A DNA stretch of 64,000 nucleotides from Denitratimonas yunnanensis (SeqCode) (GTDB taxonomy: Bacteria > Pseudomonadota > Gammaproteobacteria > Xanthomonadales > Xanthomonadaceae), in assembly GCA_026410415.1 (NCBI GenBank), contig JAPMLR010000002.1, positions 186,001-250,000 on the forward strand. The letters are read 5' to 3'. Under the pieces are notes generated by a model. That model did no database searches, was not told the DNA's origin, and worked only from the letters and a program-made list of their open reading frames with translations. Position 1 is the stretch's first letter. The number at the start of each line of letters is the position of its first letter. The translations under genes were made by a program, and so were the position numbers. Shown here in pieces: positions 36,290-43,863 of the stretch.

Positions 36290-36395
36290 AGAAGGGGAGT
36301 AGCTCTTCGCTGTCGTATCGTCAGTACGGATCGCGCGACGATCCCGGTGCGGCAGGTGGCAGGCCCGAGGCCTGTTGCGAGCAAGACCTTCGCCG
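36290..36395 (+). promoter_or_regulatory. yybP-ykoY (manganese) riboswitch
   Basis: The leader carries the conserved opening AAGGGGAGTAGC (36292-36303) and the distal GCGAGCAAGACCTT (36377-36390), the two loops that form the Mn2+ site in this class, joined by helices such as CGTCAGTACGG and CGACGATCCCGG. The class typically activates membrane exporters when Mn2+ or pH rises, and the downstream gene is a classic target (TerC/Alx). The start codon is about 80 bases further on. Confidence 0.88.
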
Positions 36396-36427
36396 ACGAC
36401 GGCGGAGGCATGTCCGGAATTCGGGCC

Positions 36428-36460
36428 CCCGACCGCGTCGCGGTCAGGGCTTTCTGTTTT
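36428..36460 (+). terminator. Terminator-like hairpin in the riboswitch expression platform
   Basis: CCC-GACCGC (36428-36436) pairs with GCGGTC-(A)-GGG (36440-36449) and is followed by CTTTCTGTTTT. It lies between riboswitch and ribosome-binding site, so metal binding probably switches transcription read-through. Confidence 0.65.
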
Positions 36461-36472
36461 CCGGAGACAGGC

Positions 36473-37435
36473 ATGCACACCATTGGTACTCCCTTGATGT
36501 GGGTCGCGTTCACCATCCTCGTGCTGGTGGCGCTGGCGGTCGATCTGCTGATGATGCGCAGCAAAGGACCGCACAAGGTCGAAACACGCGAAGCGTTGCT
36601 GTGGAGCGCGGGATGGATCGTGCTGGCTTTGATCTTCAATGCCGGATTGTGGTGGTACCTGCACGACAAGATCGGGCCTGACGAGGCCAAGCACGTCGCG
36701 TTGCAGTTTTTCACCGGCTACCTGGTGGAAAAGGCGCTGGCGGTCGACAACATCTTCGTGTTCCTGATGCTGTTCGGGTACTTCGCGGTGCCGCCGATAC
36801 AGCAGCAACGGGTGTTGATCTACGGCATCATCGGCGCGATCGTGCTGCGTGCCATCCTGATCTTCGTTGGCGCAGCACTGATCCAGCAGTTCCACTGGGT
36901 GCTCTACATCTTCGGTGCGTTCCTTGTGTTCACCGGCGTCAAGATGCTGTGGAGTGCAGGCGAGGAGCCGGATATCGGCAGCAATCCGCTGCTGAACTGG
37001 ATCCGCAAGCGCTTCCCGATCACCTCCGATTACCACGGCACCCGCTTCACCATCCGCGAGAACGGCACGCGCTGGTTCACACCGTTGTTCGTCGTGGTGG
37101 TGATGATCGGCATCACCGACGTGATCTTCGCGGTGGACTCCATCCCCGCGATCTTTGCCATCACCGATGATCCGTTCATCGTGCTCACCTCCAACGTGTT
37201 CGCCGTGCTCGGCTTGCGTGCGCTGTTCTTCCTGCTGGCCGGGATGGCCGACAAGTTCCATCTGCTGGTCTATGGGCTGGCGACCGTGCTGATCTTCATT
37301 GGCGCCAAGATGCTCATCGCCGACGTCTGGCACATTCCCATCGGTGCGGCGCTGGGCGTGGTGGCGCTGGCCATCGGCATATCGATGGTGGCCAGTGTGT
37401 TGATTCCACCCAAGGGGGGGGAGAACAACACCTGA
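36473..37435 (+). CDS. TerC/Alx family membrane protein, predicted Mn2+ exporter
   Basis: 320 residues with eight or nine membrane helices. Family motifs are EKALAVDNIFVFLMLFGYF (acidic residues in membrane helices) and TDVIFAVDSIPAIFAIT with DPFIVLTSNVFAVLGLRALFF. The two buried Asp-containing segments are thought to carry metal in Alx-type Mn2+ exporters. The riboswitch leader supports the manganese role. GGAG six bases upstream fixes the ATG at 36473; an in-frame start at 36191 would run through the riboswitch. Confidence 0.9.
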   Translation: MHTIGTPLMWVAFTILVLVALAVDLLMMRSKGPHKVETREALLWSAGWIVLALIFNAGLWWYLHDKIGPDEAKHVALQFFTGYLVEKALAVDNIFVFLMLFGYFAVPPIQQQRVLIYGIIGAIVLRAILIFVGAALIQQFHWVLYIFGAFLVFTGVKMLWSAGEEPDIGSNPLLNWIRKRFPITSDYHGTRFTIRENGTRWFTPLFVVVVMIGITDVIFAVDSIPAIFAITDDPFIVLTSNVFAVLGLRALFFLLAGMADKFHLLVYGLATVLIFIGAKMLIADVWHIPIGAALGVVALAIGISMVASVLIPPKGGENNT

Positions 37436-37510
37436 CGCCACCCTCCGGACTTGTTTCCGGCGCGCGGCGACCACAGACAAGGGGGTTCATCCCCGAAGGA
37501 GCCGCGCACG

Positions 37511-38329
37511 ATGGACGTGCCGCTCAACCAGCCTTTGTCCGACCCGGGCGAACAGGCGCGTCTGGATCGCCGCCGTTTCACGCGCGCATTGTTCGCCAGC
37601 GCCGGATTCATCGCCTTGCTGTGGTGGATCAAGATGTTCGAAACCGGCTTGGATGTCTCGTTCTCGGCGCTGGGCGTGACTCCGGGCAGCCTGTCTGGCC
37701 TGATCGGCCTTCTCACCGCGCCATTGCTGCATGCATCGGTCGGGCACCTGATCAACAATACACTGCCGTTGCTGGTGCTCGGCACGCTCGCTCTGGCGAT
37801 CTATCCTCGTGCCAGCCGCTTTGCGGTTCCGTTGATCTGGCTTGGTTCGGGACTGGGGATCTGGTTGATCGGCAGGGACTCGGTTCACCTTGGCGCGAGC
37901 GGCCTGTCGCACGGCCTGATGCTTTTCCTGTTCTCGCTTGGCCTGCTGCGGCGTGATCGTCCGGCCATCGCCGCCGCCATGATTGCGTTCTTCCTGTATG
38001 GCGGCATGGTACTCACGGTGTTGCCGGGCGATCCTCAGGTGTCATGGGAAGCGCACATGAGCGGTGCGGCCTGCGGCGTGCTGGCGGCGCTGCTCTGGTT
38101 CCGGCGCGACCCGCCGCCGGCACGCAAACGCTACAGCTGGGAAGACGAGGACGAATCGGTGCAGCCACTGGAAGACGCGCTTGCGGCACAGGAACGCGAC
38201 ATGTACGAACCCGCCGCGCCGCGCGACGTGCCGGTGTTGTGGGTGCGACCCGAGTCACCGTCGCAGGACACGGGGACCGTGGTGCCTTTTCCGCCGCGCC
38301 CGCGTCCACGGCCCGGGTCCGAGGAATGA
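37511..38329 (+). CDS. Second rhomboid intramembrane serine protease
   Basis: 272 residues. Rhomboid core with Ser130 in GASGLSHG and His182 in WEAHMSG, and the HxxxN region as HASVGHLINN. A hydrophilic, acidic and Pro/Arg-rich C-terminal tail (about 195-272) is unusual and suggests a soluble interaction region. AAGGAG eight bases before ATG 37511 decides the start. Only 75 bases separate it from the TerC stop, so it may be co-transcribed with it. It is clearly distinct from the rhomboid at 32.9-33.6 kb. Confidence 0.9.
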   Translation: MDVPLNQPLSDPGEQARLDRRRFTRALFASAGFIALLWWIKMFETGLDVSFSALGVTPGSLSGLIGLLTAPLLHASVGHLINNTLPLLVLGTLALAIYPRASRFAVPLIWLGSGLGIWLIGRDSVHLGASGLSHGLMLFLFSLGLLRRDRPAIAAAMIAFFLYGGMVLTVLPGDPQVSWEAHMSGAACGVLAALLWFRRDPPPARKRYSWEDEDESVQPLEDALAAQERDMYEPAAPRDVPVLWVRPESPSQDTGTVVPFPPRPRPRPGSEE

Positions 38330-38609
38330 CCTGGCGGCGGCACGCATCGGCGGTGTGACTGGTGCCTGAGAGCTGAACGAGGATGCAGGCTGGCGTGTTG
38401 GCCAGATGGTGCAACAGGGACTCATCCACGCGCTTGCCTCCGGCCGGACAGGCGATGCATCCCTGTACGCACGCCAGCCGCTTTGTCCAAGCGGGAAATC
38501 ATCGCCTTCCGCCATGTGGCGGAGGCGCTGCGTCTTCGCGAATCGGTGTGCGAATATGCTTGGCGTGATTGCTGCGCAAGTTCATCCAACATCTCGTCCG
38601 GGGCCACTC

Positions 38610-39926
38610 ATGTCGCGCATCGTCGTTTTGTTTTCCTTCCTCTGTGCGGTTGTCTGCACTGCACCCGTCCTGGCGCAGACCGCGCAACGCGACGAAGTGG
38701 CCGATGCCGCGCAGAAGCTTCAGAACAAGGTGATCGACTGGCGGCGCGATATCCATCAACACCCGGAACTGGGCAATCGCGAAACGCGCACCGCCGCATT
38801 GGTGGCCGAGCACCTTCGCGCGCTCGGGCTGGAGCCGAAAACCGGCATCGCCACCACCGGCGTGATTGCCGTGCTCAAAGGCGGCAAGCCGGGGCCGAAA
38901 CTGGCCTTGCGGGCCGACATGGACGCCTTGCCGGTCACCGAGCGCGTCGATCTGCCGTTCGCATCGAAAGTCACCACCACGTTCCGCGGCGAGACCGTCG
39001 GCGTCATGCATGCCTGCGGCCACGATGCGCATGTGGCGATACTGATGGGAGTGGTCGAGGCACTGGTGGCGATGCAGGACAGCTTGCCCGGTGAAGTGCT
39101 CTTCATCTTCCAGCCGGCGGAAGAAGGCGCGCCCGAAGGCGAGGTCGGCGGTGCCGAGGAAATGCTCGAGCAGGGCATCTTCCAGGAATTCAGGCCCGAT
39201 GCGGTGTTCGGCCTGCACGTCAGCTCCAATCTCCCCGTCGGCCACGTCGCTGTACGCGCCGGCCCGATGATGGCGGCCTCCGACGAGTTCGAGATCACGG
39301 TCAAGGGCCGGCAGGCGCACGGCTCGCGCCCGTGGAACGGCGTCGATCCGATCGTCGCGGCGGCCGACATCGTATCCACCGCGCAGACCATCGTCAGCCG
39401 TCGCACCAACATCACCCGGTTGCCCGCCGTGGTCACGTTCGGCGCGATCAAGGGCGGTATCCGCCACAACATCATTCCCGATCAGGTCGAGTTGATCGGC
39501 ACCATCCGCACCTTTGACGACGGCATGCGCGAGGCGATCCTCGCCGACCTGCGCAACGTCGCCACCCACGCTGCCGCCGCGCACGGTGCAAGCGTGGATA
39601 TGGAGGTCCCGTTGAGCCACAACTATCCGGTCACGGCCAACGATCCGGCACTGTTCGCGCGGATGAAGCCGAGCCTGGAAAGGACGGTCGGCAGCGATCG
39701 CCTGCACGATCCCGGCTTGATTACCGGTGCCGAGGACTTTTCCTTCTTCGCACGCGAGGTGCCCGGCTTGTTCTACTTCGTCGGCGTCACGCCTCCGGAC
39801 AAGGATCCGGACACCGTGGCCAGCAACCACTCGCCGGAGTTCTACATCGACGAAGCCGCGCTCGATGTCGGCTTCCGCACCATGTTGCAGCTGGCGCTGG
39901 ATTACCTGCACGGCAGCAGGCACTGA
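38610..39926 (+). CDS. Exported M20 family amidohydrolase
   Basis: 438 residues. Signal peptide to about residue 22 (MSRIVVLFSF, cleavage at LAQ). The mature enzyme has the M20D architecture: RRDIHQHPELGNRE, Cys136 and His138 in HACGHDAHVA, the acidic PAEEGAPEGEVGG, HGSRPWNGVDP in the dimerisation domain, and GAEDFSFFAREVPG near the end. Such enzymes cleave N-acyl or N-carbamoyl amino acids or hippurate-type amides; here it would act in the periplasm. The stretch 38330-38609 before it shows no gene. Confidence 0.92.
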   Translation: MSRIVVLFSFLCAVVCTAPVLAQTAQRDEVADAAQKLQNKVIDWRRDIHQHPELGNRETRTAALVAEHLRALGLEPKTGIATTGVIAVLKGGKPGPKLALRADMDALPVTERVDLPFASKVTTTFRGETVGVMHACGHDAHVAILMGVVEALVAMQDSLPGEVLFIFQPAEEGAPEGEVGGAEEMLEQGIFQEFRPDAVFGLHVSSNLPVGHVAVRAGPMMAASDEFEITVKGRQAHGSRPWNGVDPIVAAADIVSTAQTIVSRRTNITRLPAVVTFGAIKGGIRHNIIPDQVELIGTIRTFDDGMREAILADLRNVATHAAAAHGASVDMEVPLSHNYPVTANDPALFARMKPSLERTVGSDRLHDPGLITGAEDFSFFAREVPGLFYFVGVTPPDKDPDTVASNHSPEFYIDEAALDVGFRTMLQLALDYLHGSRH

Positions 39927-39946
39927 CGGCGCTCGAGAAAGACCCA

Positions 39947-39980
39947 CTGCGACGCAGGTCGGGGTTACAGCCCCGACACC
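39947..39980. repeat. REP-like intergenic element, copy 1
   Basis: The 34-base element contains the self-complementary core GTCGGGGTTACAGCCCCGAC. It matches the copy at 40086-40119 at 31 of 34 positions. Similar GTAGGTCGGGGTTACACCCC elements are known between genes in xanthomonads. Confidence 0.65.
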
Positions 39981-40019
39981 AGACACACGCCATCGCTCAT
40001 CACCCACGTCGCCCATGCA

Positions 40020-40085
40020 GGGCCAACCTGCGGCGGATCATCCACGTCGGGCCAACCTGCGACGGATCACCCACGTCGGGCCAAT
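40020..40085. repeat. 29-bp tandem repeat, about 2.3 copies
   Basis: Unit GGGCCAACCTGCGACGGATC plus CCCACGTC, at 40020-40048 and 40049-40077, with a partial third copy from 40078 that runs into the second REP-like element. The two full units differ at two positions. Between the REP-like copies, so the array may derive from slippage of REP sequence. Confidence 0.75.
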
Positions 40086-40119
40086 CTGCGACGTAGGTCG
40101 GGGTTACACCCCCGACGCC
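40086..40119. repeat. REP-like intergenic element, copy 2
   Basis: Second copy of the 34-base element, in the same orientation, with core GTCGGGGTTACACCCCCGAC. Only 23 bases before the hemW relic. Confidence 0.65.
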
Positions 40120-40142
40120 GAACACCCGGAATGGCTTTGGCG

Positions 40143-40397
40143 TCATGCCAACAACGTACCCATCGCCTCATTGAGAAAGCGGCGGCCAAGCGCGGTGGCC
40201 GCAACGCATCGAGCATGCAATCGAACGGGTGGCGCTCGGGTGCGAGCCATTCATCGCCGCCGATGCGGGCCTCGCTGGCGGCGGCGTCCATGCAAGCCTG
40301 TGGGTGCTTGAGCTTCCAGCATCGCGGGATGCCGTCTTTCTGAGGGCAGGATGATCTTGCCGTGCACACCCGCGCCGATGCCGAGGTGATCAGTGGT
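40143..40397 (-). pseudogene. Decayed duplicate of the hemW 3' end
   Basis: Read on the minus strand, this piece encodes WKLKHPQACMDAAASEARIG, then DEWLAPERHPFDCMLDALR, closely matching the C-terminal region of the intact HemW at 43.9-45.0 kb. Then about 127 bases are missing with a frameshift, after which the end LGRRFLNEAMGTLLA and a stop follow, matching LGRRFLNDVMGAFL. By eye nucleotide identity is around 85-90 percent over the first 110 aligned bases. The rest of the gene (radical-SAM core) is absent. With the intact copy it brackets the restriction-modification operon. Confidence 0.85.
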
Positions 40398-40529
40398 CAA
40401 GACTGCGCGCGCGACGCGCCAGTCTCACCTCCTGAGACAGGGCTGCCTCACTGTTCGGCATCCGTGCCGCTTGCCGAAAGGGATGGAATGCGGACATCAT
40501 GACCGGATTGGTTCCTAGAGGAGAGAGGA

Positions 40530-41810
40530 ATGGCCCGAAAGCCTGCGCCGCAAAAAACCAGTTGGCCGCTGGACGACCTTCACGTGCTTTTGGACAAGGC
40601 CTGCGTCTTGCATACGCAACGCCGCGTGGCTGAGTTGTTGGAGGTCGATGCGCGTACCGTGCGGCGCTGGCAGGTTCGTGAAACCGAACCGCCGCCGTAT
40701 CTTGCCGATGCTGTCCGTCAACGCCTGCTGCCGTTGTTCGATCAATCAGCGGAACCTTGTGACTTCCGCTTCATTGATCTGTTCGCTGGTATCGGTGGCA
40801 TCCGCATGGCGTTCGAGGCCCACGGCGGGCGCTGTGTATTCACCAGCGAGTGGAATACTTGGGCGCAGAAAACCTATCTGGCCAACTTTCCCACATCGGC
40901 GCACACCTTGGCGGGCGACATCACTCAGGTGGACGAGCGCGACGTTCCCGATCACGACGTGTTGCTGGCCGGTTTTCCCTGCCAGCCCTTCAGCATTGCC
41001 GGCGTCTCCAAGAAAAACGCATTGGGCCGTGCCCACGGCTTTGCCGATGAAACCCAGGGCACCCTGTTTTTCGACGTGGCTCGCATCATCGCGGCCAAGC
41101 GCCCAGCCGCGTTCTTGCTGGAGAACGTCAAGAATCTGGTGAGCCATGACAAGGGCAACACCTTCCGTGTCATCAAGAAAGTGCTGGAGGAAGAGCTTGG
41201 CTACCACATCACCTGCAAGGTGGTGGATGGCGCGCACTTCGTGCCGCAACACCGCGAGCGCATCCTGATCGTCGGCTTCCGCGAAAAGACCGATTTCAGT
41301 TTCGATGACGTATGCCTGCCGGAGCACAAACCGAAGCTGGCGAGCATCCTTCATCCGCAGAACGGCAGCGAAGCCCCGGAGTCTCACTACACCATCGGCC
41401 CCAAGGCCAAGGTGGACCCGCGCTACACGCTCACGCCCAAGCTGTGGGCCTATTTGCAGGCCTATGCACAGAAGCATCGCGCTGCCGGCAATGGCTTCGG
41501 CTTCGGATTGGTCGATGGCGACAGCGTGACCCGCACCTTGTCTGCTCGCTACTACAAGGACGGCTCGGAAATCCTCGTCTCGCAAGGCAAACGCAAGAAC
41601 CCCCGCCGCCTCACCCCGCGCGAGTGCGCACGGCTGATGGGGTTTCCGGATGATTTCGTCATTCCGGTTAGCGATACGCAGGCGTACAAGCAATTCGGCA
41701 ACAGCGTGGTCATGCCGGTCATGCGAGAGGTTGCACGTGTCATGAAACCGCGTATCCTGGAATTGATTGATCCGGAATTGGCTCGTCAGAAATCACTGTT
41801 GGCTGCTTGA
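40530..41810 (+). CDS. Dcm/M.EcoRII-like DNA cytosine-5 methyltransferase
   Basis: 426 residues. Methylates C5 of cytosine; the close resemblance to Dcm through the target-recognition region (GFPCQPFSIAGVSKKNALGR, TRTLSARYYKDGSEIL, RRLTPRECARLMGFP, PVSDTQAYKQFGNSVV) suggests the site CCWGG. Motif I is FAGIGG (85-90), catalytic Cys151 in PCQPFS, ENV (198-200) and QHRERI (240-245). Residues 30-55 (RRVAELLEVDARTVRRW) look like a helix-turn-helix, as in M.EcoRII-type enzymes that repress their own operon. A purine-rich ribosome-binding site (GAGAGAGGA) precedes the ATG. Confidence 0.95.
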   Translation: MARKPAPQKTSWPLDDLHVLLDKACVLHTQRRVAELLEVDARTVRRWQVRETEPPPYLADAVRQRLLPLFDQSAEPCDFRFIDLFAGIGGIRMAFEAHGGRCVFTSEWNTWAQKTYLANFPTSAHTLAGDITQVDERDVPDHDVLLAGFPCQPFSIAGVSKKNALGRAHGFADETQGTLFFDVARIIAAKRPAAFLLENVKNLVSHDKGNTFRVIKKVLEEELGYHITCKVVDGAHFVPQHRERILIVGFREKTDFSFDDVCLPEHKPKLASILHPQNGSEAPESHYTIGPKAKVDPRYTLTPKLWAYLQAYAQKHRAAGNGFGFGLVDGDSVTRTLSARYYKDGSEILVSQGKRKNPRRLTPRECARLMGFPDDFVIPVSDTQAYKQFGNSVVMPVMREVARVMKPRILELIDPELARQKSLLAA

Positions 41811-41824
41811 AAAGGAGATCCCAA

Positions 41825-42106
41825 ATGAATGCATCGCGTATCCCCAGTTATGACCGCAGCAATCCGGATGGCATGGTGATCTGGTTTGCGGAAATGTCCA
41901 GGCGTGGCTTGCTCTTCCATCCGGAAGATTCGCCGGAAAGCATCATCGAATGTGCCAGCGGGAGTCGAGTGTTCACCGATGCCGAGTGCGAAGAATCCGG
42001 CAATATCCTCCGCGCCATGTTTGCGGAGCATGGTGACGGCGTGATCGACGCTTGCTATCCGGTTTTCATGAGAGCTTGCGGACAGGATATTGCGCTGGAT
42101 TCCTGA
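41825..42106 (+). CDS. Hypothetical protein inside the restriction-modification operon
   Basis: 93 residues, not recognised. Features: RGLLFHPEDSPESIIECASG, FTDAECEESGNILRAMF, EHGDGVIDACYPVFMRACG. It is acidic, mixed helix and strand, with four Cys, no helix-turn-helix and no membrane segment. AAGGAG eight bases upstream supports the ATG. It starts 14 bases after the methyltransferase and its TGA overlaps the Vsr ATG (TGATG), so translation of the two is coupled. Its constant position suggests a role in the system (for example regulation or repair), but no function can be assigned. Confidence 0.75.
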   Translation: MNASRIPSYDRSNPDGMVIWFAEMSRRGLLFHPEDSPESIIECASGSRVFTDAECEESGNILRAMFAEHGDGVIDACYPVFMRACGQDIALDS

Positions 42107-42513
42107 TGGCTGATGTCGTTGATCAGGTGACACGAAGCCGGATGATGTCCGGCATTCGTGGAAAGAACACCAAGCCGGAATTGGCGGTGCGCAGCTTTCT
42201 GCATCGTGCTGGACTGCGCTTCCGGTTGCATGCCAACTTGCCGGGAAAGCCTGATCTGATCCTGACAAGGTATCGCACGGTCGTTTTCGTGCATGGCTGT
42301 TTCTGGCATAGGCATGAGGGCTGCCGCTATGCAACTATGCCAGCCAGTAATCCTTTGTTTTGGCAAGCAAAATTCGCAGCCAACATGAAACGTGATGCAA
42401 AGGTGAGACAGCAATTGGAGAGCATGGGGTGGAATGTGCTGACAATATGGTCCTGTCAATTGGATGAGGTGAGCCTGCAAGGGCTTGTCCGAGAAATCAG
42501 AAGTGAGGGGTAA
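42106..42513 (+). CDS. vsr: Very short patch repair endonuclease Vsr
   Basis: 135 residues, the usual size. Nicks next to T:G mismatches formed by deamination of 5-methylcytosine in Dcm sites, starting repair. Family motifs are MMSGIRGKNTKPELAVRSFL, the catalytic Asp in GKPDLIL, and the zinc/active-site segment VHGCFWHRHEGCRYA. Pairing with a Dcm-type methyltransferase is typical and supports a CCWGG-type specificity. Translation is coupled to the preceding small gene by TGATG. Confidence 0.95.
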   Translation: MADVVDQVTRSRMMSGIRGKNTKPELAVRSFLHRAGLRFRLHANLPGKPDLILTRYRTVVFVHGCFWHRHEGCRYATMPASNPLFWQAKFAANMKRDAKVRQQLESMGWNVLTIWSCQLDEVSLQGLVREIRSEG

Positions 42514-42515
42514 TT

Positions 42516-43844
42516 ATGGGGTCTCATCCGGATTGGAATGAAATTTCAGCTTGGATCAATCGCAGCGAGCGTATCTTCATTAAGAAGCTGTCGCGCAATG
42601 ACACATCGTGGGCCGACAGTGCGAGGAATGGCCATCAGAATGGTTTCTACATTCCTCGTCGAATTGCTGAGTCCGACTTCTTCCCGGGGGTTAAGAACTC
42701 AAACCCCGAAAAGCCTCATATTTTAGATGTTGAGTACTCAACTTTCTGGCCGGCAACTGGAGAGATCAGGGCTTCAACCATCAAGTATTTCTCACGACGG
42801 AACCCGGGGGATGAGGAAAAGTCAAAGCCGCGGCACGAGTGGCAGCATACGGGGATGTCGAAGAGTCAATTTCAGAATATTTCTCCCGCATCGCTTCTTC
42901 TCGTCGGGAAACTTGCGCAAATGGTGTCTGGAGTAAAATACTGGTTCATTGTTGTCGATTCGGTAAGTGATGAATCGGAGATCATCGAAACAATGTTTGG
43001 TTTGGGGGCTGATTTTCATTGTGATCTCTTTGACCCCGCCTCGTTTGTATCGTCCGAGTCCGAGAGTCATCAGCTCATTACCGAGTTGGTGCAAGCCATC
43101 AAAGATGGGACATTGGAGCGATTCATCACGATGCAGGTGATTCCATCACCGCAAGTGCTGGCCTGCCGGGCGCAAAGCAAGTGGATAGAAGAAAACGGTG
43201 TGAATGCAATCAATCCGTTTTCCGTTGCCAAGCCTGGTGATGCAGTTATGCGCATAAGTCGCGACATTGAATACGCTCTGTACAAACAGGCAGAGCTGCG
43301 CTTCCGGGCTGCTCAAGTTGCCCGGCTCTTGCTCCAAGAGGGTGCCGATCCTGTTACAAATTTGGTCCGAAATTTCCCTGAATTGGATTCGATCTTCCTC
43401 AGTGCCGCACAAACAAGAAAAAGCCGCGCCGGGCTTTCGTTTGAGCACCATGTAGAGCGACTTTTCAAGGATGGGCGCATCCGCTATGAGGCACAGGTGG
43501 TTTTAGGTGGTCGTCGCCCGGATTTTGTTCTGCCTGATGTCAAAGAGCTTAACGAGAAAGGCGATGCGATCATCGTCTCCTTGAAGACGACTTTGCGAGA
43601 GCGCTGGAAGCAGTTGGCGTTGGAGAAGCCGTTCGGAGCAATTTTCTTGGCGACAGTGGATGACCGTGTGTCTGGTGAGGCCATTGCCGAGATGGGAAGA
43701 AATGAAATCAACCTTGTCGTGCCGGAGTCGCTAAAGAAGGCAAAGGAGGCGGAATATTATGGTTACGATAACGTAATTACATTCAGACATTTCTTCGACT
43801 ATGAAGTAAAAACCAAGCGACCTTCATTTGTTCTTCCACTGTAG
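42516..43844 (+). CDS. EcoRII-like type II restriction endonuclease
   Basis: 442 residues. The N-terminal effector-binding domain resembles EcoRII (IKKLSRNDT, NGHQNGFYIPRRI). The C-terminal catalytic domain has the EcoRII signature RKSRAGLSFEHHVERLF (301-317) and the PD-(D/E)xK nuclease residues: Asp336 in RPDFVLP and Lys357 in VSLKTT. EcoRII-type enzymes need two sites for cleavage (type IIE). Its start is two bases after the vsr stop. Codon and base use is markedly more A+T-rich than in the flanking genes, a sign of horizontal acquisition. Site CCWGG is inferred from homology and the partner methyltransferase. Confidence 0.9.
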   Translation: MGSHPDWNEISAWINRSERIFIKKLSRNDTSWADSARNGHQNGFYIPRRIAESDFFPGVKNSNPEKPHILDVEYSTFWPATGEIRASTIKYFSRRNPGDEEKSKPRHEWQHTGMSKSQFQNISPASLLLVGKLAQMVSGVKYWFIVVDSVSDESEIIETMFGLGADFHCDLFDPASFVSSESESHQLITELVQAIKDGTLERFITMQVIPSPQVLACRAQSKWIEENGVNAINPFSVAKPGDAVMRISRDIEYALYKQAELRFRAAQVARLLLQEGADPVTNLVRNFPELDSIFLSAAQTRKSRAGLSFEHHVERLFKDGRIRYEAQVVLGGRRPDFVLPDVKELNEKGDAIIVSLKTTLRERWKQLALEKPFGAIFLATVDDRVSGEAIAEMGRNEINLVVPESLKKAKEAEYYGYDNVITFRHFFDYEVKTKRPSFVLPL

Positions 43845-43863
43845 AAGTTCGATCCAAGGGTCA

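Noticed and set aside
36191..36472. N-terminal extension of the TerC protein
   Set aside because: The extended frame runs through the riboswitch and has no membrane or domain features. The ATG at 36473 has a good ribosome-binding site.
40020..40085. 29-bp repeats considered as a CRISPR array
   Set aside because: The units are directly adjacent with no spacers, there are only about two of them, and no cas gene lies nearby.
40067..40369. 100-residue open frame read as a functional gene
   Set aside because: It contains part of the HemW C-terminus with a deletion and a frameshift and has no radical-SAM core. It is a relic.
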